A DNA stretch of 11,525 nt from JAVBLQ01 sp031553435 (lineage in GTDB: Bacteria > Bacteroidota > Bacteroidia > Bacteroidales > Azobacteroidaceae), in NCBI GenBank assembly GCA_031553435.1, contig JAVBLQ010000020.1:1-11525 (forward strand). The letters run 5' to 3'. The notes under the pieces are model-generated. The model saw nothing but the letters and a program-made list of their open reading frames with translations. It had not been told where the DNA came from and did no database searches. Of the stretch, positions 1-5,512 are shown piece after piece. The position numbers and the translations under genes are program-made. The first letter of the stretch is position 1. Each line of letters opens with the position of its first letter.

Positions 1-1
1 T

Positions 2-286
2 TATCAGAAACAAAAGAAACGGAAGAAATTCAGGCGACGGGCAGCGATAGAACCGGTCAACGCACATCTTAAATTTGACTTTAGAATGGCGGAGAACTAT
101 CTCTGGGGAGAGAGGTATGTCCAAATCAATGCATTATTGAGCGCTACGGCCTGGAACATGAAGAAATGGATGCAAAAAGCCATTTCCTGGCTCTGTGAAA
201 AATGCTTGGAAATGATTAACTCCATGACAAACCGATCGGAAACTGGAAGGTCAATGTTAATTGTGGTTGGAAAAAATTATTATTAA
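2..286 (+). CDS. IS5-type DDE transposase, C-terminal part (cut by window edge)
   Basis: The reading frame is open from base 2 to the TAA at 284-286, so this is the last 94 or so codons of a longer gene that begins outside the window; the ATG at 86 is internal. The translated start contains F-x2-R-x3-E-x6-K (RRAAIEPVNAHLK), which matches the C-terminal Y-(2)-R-(3)-E-(6)-K signature of IS4/IS5-type transposases with F for Y. The E in IEPV (codon 50-52) would be the third residue of the DDE catalytic triad. It is followed by the usual family ending, a basic stretch, then NYLWGE and INALLSATAWNMKKWM. Such enzymes cut and paste their own insertion sequence. The right end of the IS should lie soon after the stop. 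The bases around 289-299 (ggagcgacta) could belong to the terminal inverted repeat, but the left end is not visible, so this cannot be confirmed. Family assignment is firm; the exact subgroup is not. Confidence 0.87.
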   Translation, partial: YQKQKKRKKFRRRAAIEPVNAHLKFDFRMAENYLWGERYVQINALLSATAWNMKKWMQKAISWLCEKCLEMINSMTNRSETGRSMLIVVGKNYY

Positions 287-498
287 GGAGCGACTAAATA
301 ATTGATTAACAGAAAAATAAGATAGAAATTATTTGGTAAAAACCACAGGAATGCATATCTTTAGGGCAATGACTACCAATCGATTGCTGTAGATCTGACC
401 CCTGCGATTTATATTCAATATTCCGAGATAGTTCTTCGTGCATTAACAAATGCAAAGTTAAAAATAAATAGTAAACGACGTAATTTTATGCTGGAAAT
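287..498. other. Non-coding stretch between IS transposase and intron fragment
   Basis: This AT-rich stretch has no convincing gene on either strand. It must contain the right end of the IS and the junction with the intron fragment, but neither boundary is clear by eye. On the minus strand the bases 453-460 read TAACTTTG, a match to the Bacteroidetes -7 box TAnnTTTG. No good -33 TTTG lies about 20 bases upstream and no gene follows it, so it may be chance. A short palindrome (tggt-aaaa-acca) lies near 335-346. Nothing else was recognised. Confidence 0.4.
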
Positions 499-728
499 AT
501 TCCTGTTATACTTAAGCATTCCCGGCAGGATCAACTTCCTTTTGTTATGCAAACTCATCCTGCAACTTAGGCCTTATATGATGTTCGTATTCCTCAGACC
601 GGAGTTTTGCCGCCGACTTCCTTCTGATTCCATATCGCTATGGACACCATGGTCTTGAGCTAACGGTTGGTCGCTATCTACCCCCGTAGTGGACTTACAC
701 CACCAAGTTATTATCATGCACGGCGCAC
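499..728 (-). mobile_element. Group IIC intron, 5' fragment (part of domain I)
   Basis: Read on the minus strand from base 728, the sequence starts GTGCGCC, the bacterial group II intron 5' consensus (GUGYG). It continues through a series of conserved domain I blocks in the right order: GACCAACCGTTAGC (about 674-658), GGTGTCCAT then GGAATC (about 647-625), AGAAGGAAGTCGGCGGCAAA (about 625-606), CCGGTCTGAGGAA (602-590), ACGAAC, CATATAAGGC, and GATGAGTTTGCATAACAAA (about 559-541). This pattern agrees, from memory, with the Oceanobacillus iheyensis group IIC intron. The similarity fades after the CCTGCC near 524 and is gone by about 499. A complete intron of this class is about 2 kb and encodes a reverse transcriptase/maturase; here the rest of domain I, the ORF and domains V-VI are not in the window. 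It is therefore truncated, or interrupted by the neighbouring IS. The 5' junction is sharp; the left boundary is approximate. Confidence 0.85.
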
Positions 729-730
729 AT

Positions 731-757
731 AAAAAGGCGTGCTTTTCGGCACACCTT
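731..757 (-). terminator. Intrinsic terminator of rpoD and docking site of the intron
   Basis: On the minus strand a 9-bp stem AAGGTGTGC / GCACGCCTT (one G-U pair) closes a 6-base loop CGAAAA and runs into TTTTT. The arms are 749-757 and 734-742. It lies 62 bases beyond the rpoD stop, so it ends that transcript. On the plus strand the G-U becomes a C-A mismatch, which supports minus-strand use. The intron fragment begins only 5 bases past the stem, after the bases TTTAT. Confidence 0.85.
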
Positions 758-818
758 ATATTTTTTCCTTTTCTATATATATCTTATTCCATAGAAACAA
801 GGAGAAATTTTGTAGTTA

Positions 819-1679
819 TTATCCTAAATAACTTTTTAATAAATCATTTTTATTGCTTGTACGCAATCTTCTGATAGCTTTTTCTTTGATCTGACGCACA
901 CGTTCGCGGGTCAAACCAAACTTGTCACCAATTTCTTCCAAAGTCATTTCCTGACTACCAATACCAAAAAACATGTTGATAATGTCTCTTTCGCGTTCGC
1001 TCAATGTAGAAAGGGCACGTTCGATTTCCCTGGACAGCGATTCGCTCATCAAAGAACGGTCGGCTATAGGAGCATCTTCATTGACCAGTACATCCAGCAA
1101 ACTGTTATCTTCTCCTTCAACGAAGGGCGCATCTACGGAGATATGTCTTCCGGATACTTTCAATGTATCTGAAATTTTATCTACCGGGATATCCAATTCA
1201 TCTGCAAGTTCTTCAGGAGAGGGACGACGTTCGTGTTCTTGTTCAAATTTTGAGAACGCTTTTGTAATTTTGTTCAACGAACCTACCTGGTTCAACGGAA
1301 GACGAACAATTCTTGACTGCTCTGCGAGTGCTTGCAAAATGGATTGTCGAATCCACCATACCGCGTAAGAAATAAATTTGAATCCACGGGTTTCATCAAA
1401 TTTCTCTGCGGCTTTGATCAGACCTAAATTACCTTCGTTAATTAAGTCCGGTAAACTGAGACCTTGGTTTTGGTACTGCTTAGCAACTGATACCACAAAA
1501 CGAAGATTAGCGCGGGTAAGTTTTTCCAAAGCGGCTCGGTCGCCTCTTTTTATGGCCTGGGCCAACTCTACCTCTTCTTCTACTGTAATAAGATCCTCAC
1601 GACCAATTTCCTGAAGATACTTATCCAATGAAGCGCTTTCCCGATTGGTGATTGACTTTGTAATTTTTAATTGTCTCAT
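819..1679 (-). CDS. rpoD: Primary RNA polymerase sigma factor RpoD (sigma-70 family)
   Basis: This is the housekeeping sigma factor that directs RNA polymerase to most promoters. The 286-residue protein is the usual length for the Bacteroidetes form, which lacks region 1.1 and the non-conserved insert. Region 1.2 is visible at about 17-50 (SLDKYLQEIGREDLIT), and region 2 at about 55-128 with the core-binding DLINEGNLGLIKAAEKFD and the -10-recognition/melting segment FKFISYAVWWIRQSI (100-114). Region 3 spans about 130-205. Region 4.2 at 246-273 is the helix-turn-helix for the -35 element (TLEEIGDKFGLTRERVRQIKEKAIRRLR). The Bacteroidetes enzyme is known to favour TTTG/TAnnTTTG promoters, which fits the -7 boxes seen here. 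It lies downstream of degP in the same direction, has its own -7 box at 1705-1712 and ends at the terminator at 731-757. It is intact; the mobile DNA stops short of it. Confidence 0.97.
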   Translation of the reverse strand: MRQLKITKSITNRESASLDKYLQEIGREDLITVEEEVELAQAIKRGDRAALEKLTRANLRFVVSVAKQYQNQGLSLPDLINEGNLGLIKAAEKFDETRGFKFISYAVWWIRQSILQALAEQSRIVRLPLNQVGSLNKITKAFSKFEQEHERRPSPEELADELDIPVDKISDTLKVSGRHISVDAPFVEGEDNSLLDVLVNEDAPIADRSLMSESLSREIERALSTLSERERDIINMFFGIGSQEMTLEEIGDKFGLTRERVRQIKEKAIRRLRTSNKNDLLKSYLG

Positions 1680-1704
1680 TTATTTACATACAAAATTTGG
1701 GTTG

Positions 1705-1712
1705 CAAATTTA
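1705..1712 (-). promoter_or_regulatory. -7 box of the rpoD promoter (TAAATTTG)
   Basis: The minus strand reads TAAATTTG, a full match to the Bacteroidetes -7 consensus TAnnTTTG, 25 bases before the rpoD ATG. That leaves a short leader with no Shine-Dalgarno, which is normal for the phylum. A good -33 TTTG is missing; the expected place falls in the inner arm of the inverted repeat at 1728-1769. Confidence 0.55.
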
Positions 1713-1727
1713 ATCTTTTTATAAATG

Positions 1728-1769
1728 ATAGCACGTAAGTTTTTATTGAATATTGTGCTTACGTGCTAT
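1728..1769. repeat. Perfect 12-bp inverted repeat between degP and rpoD
   Basis: Arms atagcacgtaag (1728-1739) and cttacgtgctat (1758-1769) match without error around an 18-base AT-rich spacer. No T-run follows directly on either strand, so it is not a classical terminator. It could still serve as the 3' end hairpin of the degP transcript. Since it sits just upstream of the rpoD -7 box, it could instead be an operator. The sequence alone does not decide. Confidence 0.7.
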
Positions 1770-1801
1770 TAAATATGTAAAATTAATTTTTTTTAACCAA
1801 T

Positions 1802-3319
1802 TCATTCACTTAAATCCACTGCATAATACCGGGTTTTACCACTTGGATAAAATCCTTTTATATATAACACTTTATCCCCGTCAGATGTTTGGACAATTTT
1901 ATCAACTATTTTTTCCATTTCTGCAGGAGTGGATATTTTTTGCTCGTTGACAGTCATGATAATGAATCCTTTATCGACTCCGGAATCTTTCATCCTACCA
2001 GAAGAAAGTGCTGCAACTTCTATGCCATAACTTATTCCATATTGTTTTTTCTGTTCGGAAGAAAGTACTTTGAAGGTTGCTCCTAAAAGATCTGATCCTG
2101 AACTTACTTTAACAATATCGGTATTTCCTTGCTTATTGCGTAGATCTACTGTGAATGTTTTATTGGTTCCTGCACGGTTTACTGTAACTCTTACTTTATC
2201 TCCCGGACGATAGCGGCTTACTTGTTCTTGTAATGCACTGACAGTTTTTACCGGTACATCGTTTACGGCAGTAATCACGTCGCCTTCTTCAATTCCGGCT
2301 TCTTTGGCAGAGCTTCTATCGGCAAAACCTCCAACATAAGCGCCTTCTGTAACTTTCAATTTATCGGCAATTTCAGGTTTGGCTTCTTTCAGCATTGAGA
2401 TATCCTGAATGGAAACGCCTAAAATAGCACGTTGTACAGCTCCGTGTTCTTTTAAGTCTGTAGCAACTTTACTGGCAATGCTGATGGGCACAGCAAAAGA
2501 ATACCCCGCAAAGTCACCTGTTTGAGAATAGATAGCGGTGTTGATACCTACCAATTCACCTTTTGTATTTACCAATGCACCTCCACTATTGCCACGGTTT
2601 ACGGCAGCATCCGTTTGAATAAATGATTCGATTTTCATTTGAGGAGCATTTCCTCTTCTCGGATCAGACGGAAATACATTTCCCCGCCCTTTTGCACTCA
2701 CAATACCGGCAGTAACTGTTGATGTCAGGTTGAAAGGATTACCTACAGCCAATACCCATTCTCCTACTTTTAATTTGTCTGAATCTCCAAATGGAATTAT
2801 AGGCATATCTTTACCGTTTATTTTCAATAACGCGATATCGGTTTCAGGATCTGTTCCTATCAATTTGGCAGTGTATGTCTTATTGTCATTGGTGGTAACA
2901 GAAATTTCGTCAGCACCTTCTACTACGTGATTATTAGTCAGAATATATCCATCCGTAGAGATGATTACTCCGGAACCGAATCCGGTTACAGGTTGAGGAT
3001 CTGGTTGTTGAAACCCATAGCCCGGACCAAAGAAGTATTCAAACGGATCTATCATGCCTCCTCTTGGAGAACTGCTTACTGTGCGTTTAGCAACAGATTT
3101 AATGTGTACCACTGCATGTACGCTATTTTCAGCAGCTACTGTAAAATCCGTATTTTCAGCAGCGTTTCCATAAGAGGCTAATTTTACCGGGCCTTGTTGA
3201 AATACTTGAGAGGAATTATTTGATTTTTTGCTCATATAAGCAAATGTTCCTACAGCAACACCTGCACTCACAATTCCTGTCAAAATCACAATCAAAAATA
3301 ATTTCCATGTATTTTTCAT
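1802..3319 (-). CDS. degP: HtrA/DegQ-family periplasmic serine protease
   Basis: This envelope quality-control protease and chaperone cuts misfolded periplasmic and outer-membrane proteins. The 505-residue protein begins with a hydrophobic segment (about 6-29) that serves as a signal peptide or membrane anchor. A trypsin-like domain follows at about 60-285 with the full catalytic triad: H131 in TNNHVVEGADEI, D161 in DPETDIALLKI, and S245 in RGNSGGALV. Two PDZ domains follow, at about 296-392 (GVSIQDISML...) and 410-498, the DegP/DegQ layout rather than the one-PDZ DegS layout. The stretch at about 76-111 is rich in Gly, Pro and aromatic residues and corresponds to the LA loop that controls oligomer state. 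The start follows a -7 box at 3366-3373. The neighbour rpoD is co-directional with its own promoter. Which of degP, degQ or htrA is the best symbol is a naming matter; the family is certain. Confidence 0.95.
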   Translation of the reverse strand: MKNTWKLFLIVILTGIVSAGVAVGTFAYMSKKSNNSSQVFQQGPVKLASYGNAAENTDFTVAAENSVHAVVHIKSVAKRTVSSSPRGGMIDPFEYFFGPGYGFQQPDPQPVTGFGSGVIISTDGYILTNNHVVEGADEISVTTNDNKTYTAKLIGTDPETDIALLKINGKDMPIIPFGDSDKLKVGEWVLAVGNPFNLTSTVTAGIVSAKGRGNVFPSDPRRGNAPQMKIESFIQTDAAVNRGNSGGALVNTKGELVGINTAIYSQTGDFAGYSFAVPISIASKVATDLKEHGAVQRAILGVSIQDISMLKEAKPEIADKLKVTEGAYVGGFADRSSAKEAGIEEGDVITAVNDVPVKTVSALQEQVSRYRPGDKVRVTVNRAGTNKTFTVDLRNKQGNTDIVKVSSGSDLLGATFKVLSSEQKKQYGISYGIEVAALSSGRMKDSGVDKGFIIMTVNEQKISTPAEMEKIVDKIVQTSDGDKVLYIKGFYPSGKTRYYAVDLSE

Positions 3320-3365
3320 ATCTTACTTAATTTAATTATTTCTATAAAATATTTATTTGATTCGC

Positions 3366-3389
3366 CAAAAGTATGTACAAAAAATGTAC
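3366..3389 (-). promoter_or_regulatory. degP promoter -7 box with adjacent GTACA/TGTAC inverted repeat
   Basis: The minus strand at 3373-3366 reads TACTTTTG, matching TAnnTTTG. It lies 46 bases before the degP ATG. Immediately upstream, within the spacer to any -33 element, is the inverted repeat gtaca-aaaaa-tgtac (3375-3389), placed where a regulator could block or assist polymerase. The -33 region is only T-rich. The -7 call is reasonable; the operator reading is inference. Confidence 0.5.
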
Positions 3390-3460
3390 TAAAAAATATC
3401 CTGACAGGTAGATTTTAACACTTTTAACCCAAAAAACGGAGACTTAACCGCAGTTAACAA

Positions 3461-4483
3461 CTACATCTGACATTTTAGCAATTTGTTAACAAATGTTCTG
3501 ACATCTTGTTCTGTCGTATCCCATGAGCAGACTAAACGGACTTCATTTTTTGTCTCATCCCAAGTATAAAAGAAGTAAGATTCTCTTATCTTCCGGATAA
3601 CATCGGCAGGCATGGTCAGGAAAATGGCATTGGATTCTACTTTTTGAGTGATTTGGACAAAAGGTATTTCATGTAATAGCTTTGCTAATAATCCGGCCAT
3701 ATCATTTGCTTGTCTTGCATTTTTAAGCCACAAATCATTCTCAAAATAGGCAAGATATTGGGCAGAAATAAATCTCATTTTGGAATAAAGTTGGGCCGAT
3801 TGTTTTCTGTAGAACTTCAGGTTTTCTGCCAATTCGGGACGAAAAGCTATGACAGATTCGCCAATCATCATTCCGTTTTTTGTTCCTCCCAGACTTAAAA
3901 TATCGATACCGCAATCGCGGGATAATTCGCGTAACCCAAGATTCAATTTGGCACATGCATTGACCAAGCGGGATCCGTCCATGTGTACATACATGTTATG
4001 TTGGTGAACATAGTCACAAATCTCTTTTAATTCTTCGGGAGTATAAATTGTCCCCATTTCCGTTGATTGGGAAAGATATACTACTTTGGGTTGGGAATGA
4101 TGTTGATCTCCGAAACCATGCAAATGTTGGGCTATCAGTTCAGGAGTAAGTTTTCCATTGGGAGTATAAATTTCTTTCAGCATGCTTCCTGTAAATTTGG
4201 CAGGCGCTCCGCATTCGTCACAATTGATATGACCTGTAGCCGCTGTAATAATGCTATGAAATGGTTTAAGTGCCGATTGTAATGCAATTACATTGGCGCC
4301 TGTGCCATTGAATACGAAATAAGGCGTGATGTCTTCTCCAAAGATTTCCGCTATTTTCCGGTTAGCTTGTTGGGTTATCTCATCGTCACCGTAACCGACC
4401 ATGTGGCCTTCGTTTACTTTTGCAATAGCGTTTAAGATATCGGGATGTATCCCGGAATTGTTGTCACTGGCAAAGCTTTTCAT
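3461..4483 (-). CDS. ltaE: Low-specificity L-threonine aldolase (PLP-dependent)
   Basis: The enzyme splits L-threonine or L-allo-threonine into glycine and acetaldehyde, a cytosolic route to glycine. The 340 residues match the family length (E. coli LtaE has 333). Landmarks of the beta-eliminating lyase / fold-type I aldolase family are in order: the N-terminal FASDNNSGIHPDIL, the phosphate-binding turn NGTGANVIAL (59-68), H85 in TGHINCDECGAPA expected to stack on the cofactor ring, D169 in HMDGSR that holds the pyridine nitrogen, and the Schiff-base lysine K202 in LSLGGTKNG. No signal peptide is present. It is separated from ftcD upstream by a 91-bp spacer with a strong palindrome, and from degP downstream by a 141-bp spacer that holds the degP -7 box, so it may be its own unit. 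No clear -7 box was found for it. Stereospecificity cannot be read from sequence. Confidence 0.93.
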   Translation of the reverse strand: MKSFASDNNSGIHPDILNAIAKVNEGHMVGYGDDEITQQANRKIAEIFGEDITPYFVFNGTGANVIALQSALKPFHSIITAATGHINCDECGAPAKFTGSMLKEIYTPNGKLTPELIAQHLHGFGDQHHSQPKVVYLSQSTEMGTIYTPEELKEICDYVHQHNMYVHMDGSRLVNACAKLNLGLRELSRDCGIDILSLGGTKNGMMIGESVIAFRPELAENLKFYRKQSAQLYSKMRFISAQYLAYFENDLWLKNARQANDMAGLLAKLLHEIPFVQITQKVESNAIFLTMPADVIRKIRESYFFYTWDETKNEVRLVCSWDTTEQDVRTFVNKLLKCQM

Positions 4484-4522
4484 TTTATTTGGTTTATGTT
4501 ATTTTGAAATCAATACGAATAT

Positions 4523-4554
4523 TTTTGGGTGCACGGTACGCGGTGCACCCAAAA
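4523..4554. repeat. Perfect 12-bp palindrome with TTTT/AAAA ends
   Basis: Arms ttttgggtgcac (4523-4534) and gtgcacccaaaa (4543-4554) are exact complements around an 8-base loop, ggtacgcg. It sits in the ftcD-ltaE spacer, 20 bases past the ftcD stop in the direction of transcription. T comes before and A after the GC core on both strands, the opposite of an intrinsic terminator. It may be an operator for the aldolase gene, an mRNA-stabilising hairpin or a small mobile repeat. Confidence 0.75.
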
Positions 4555-4574
4555 CATTCACATCGGTCACAATA

Positions 4575-5465
4575 TTAATCAAATAGTATTTTTTTTGACG
4601 AAAAATCTTCCAATCCTAAATAATATGCGGCTGTATCAATCAATGCTTCTAAAGGAACCAAACCAATTACTTCACTTCCGGCAACAGTAACGCCATAGCG
4701 TTTGGCTTCCATTTTTACCATCTCGAAAGCTTGGTATATGGATGTCTTTGTGTAATCCGTAAGATTCATGGAGACTTGTACCATATTTTTTTCTTTCAGA
4801 TCAACTCCCATCGCTTTACAAAAACGCAATCCACCACTGGAGAAGCGTACTTTGCGTGCAATTTTATCAGCGATTTCCAGGTTTGTGGAATGAAGATTTA
4901 CATTGTAAGCGATCAAAGGCATGCGGGCGCCAATGGCAACAACACCTCCCGTGGGATGAGGAGTGGAAGGCCCGTAATCCGGTTGCCATTCCGGCAATTT
5001 CATTTTTTCAAACATACCTTCGAATTCCCCTTTTCGAATGGTTGACAAATTTTCCCGGTGTTTTTCCAAAGCTGATTTTTCATATAAAAAAACTGGTAAC
5101 TGATAGCGATCGGCTACGGTTTCCGCAACTTCTTTGGATAAAGCTACTGCCTCATCCATTGTTATATTTTTGATAGGAATAAAAGGGCAAACATCAATAG
5201 CTCCCATGCGGGGATGCTGACCTTTGTGTTTTGTTAAATCTACATTTTGCAGTGCGATACCAAATGCTTCGATTACAGCCAGTTTCAGTGCGTTTGGACT
5301 TCCAATGGCTGTTACAACCATTCTGTTATGATCTTTGTCATTGCTGTAATCCAATAATTTAACACCTTCTTTGACTCTGAAAGCAGAAACAATTTTTTCT
5401 ATTTTTTCGGGATCGCGCCCTTCGCTAAAATTGGGTACACATTCTACGATTTTATTACATTCCAT
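4575..5465 (-). CDS. ftcD: Glutamate formimidoyltransferase (FtcD N-terminal type)
   Basis: The protein moves the formimidoyl group from N-formimidoyl-L-glutamate to tetrahydrofolate, the last step of one histidine degradation route and an entry into one-carbon metabolism. The 296 residues cover only the transferase, as in separate bacterial enzymes; the cyclodeaminase half of the mammalian fusion is absent. Family motifs are IVECVPNFSEGRD at the N-terminus, DHNRMVVTAIG (45-55), and KGQHPRMGAIDVCPFIP around H84, which corresponds to the catalytic histidine of porcine FTCD. Further on are PHPTGGVVAIGAR and the folate-domain segment NMVQVSMNLTDY. Other histidine-degradation genes (hutH, hutU, hutI, cyclodeaminase) are not in this window. 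The TPR gene lies 36 bp upstream in the same direction, so the two are probably cotranscribed. The neighbouring threonine aldolase also feeds one-carbon metabolism through glycine, though a functional link is only inference. Confidence 0.95.
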   Translation of the reverse strand: MECNKIVECVPNFSEGRDPEKIEKIVSAFRVKEGVKLLDYSNDKDHNRMVVTAIGSPNALKLAVIEAFGIALQNVDLTKHKGQHPRMGAIDVCPFIPIKNITMDEAVALSKEVAETVADRYQLPVFLYEKSALEKHRENLSTIRKGEFEGMFEKMKLPEWQPDYGPSTPHPTGGVVAIGARMPLIAYNVNLHSTNLEIADKIARKVRFSSGGLRFCKAMGVDLKEKNMVQVSMNLTDYTKTSIYQAFEMVKMEAKRYGVTVAGSEVIGLVPLEALIDTAAYYLGLEDFSSKKILFD

Positions 5466-5512
5466 ATTTCACCCCTTCACAAACAAAGTTTCACCTTTTA
5501 CTCATTCACCTT
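5466..5512. repeat. Short TTCACC-type repeats in the TPR-ftcD spacer
   Basis: Within 45 bases the plus strand carries ttcacc (5468-5473), cttcac (5475-5480), ttcacc (5490-5495) and ttcacc (5504-5509, overlapping the TPR stop). On the minus strand these read as GGTGAA repeats. The same words (gtgaagg, gtgaaaggtgaa, ttcacc) build the element at 10534-10637. It could be a decayed copy of a dispersed repeat; the match is by word content only. Confidence 0.4.

Noticed and set aside
86..286. A separate 66-residue gene starting at ATG 86
   Set aside because: The frame is open to base 2 and the upstream residues complete the transposase E-(6)-K signature, so this ATG is internal.
1..490. Domain V/VI or the maturase ORF of the group II intron
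   Set aside because: I looked on the minus strand for the domain V hairpin with its AGC and GAAA loop and for reverse transcriptase motifs; none were visible in the window.
689..874. A 61-residue plus-strand ORF
   Set aside because: It overlaps the intron start, the terminator and the rpoD 3' end, is compositionally random and has no family resemblance.
4523..4554. Intrinsic terminator for ftcD
   Set aside because: The stem is strong, but no T-run follows it on either strand; the T tract precedes it instead.
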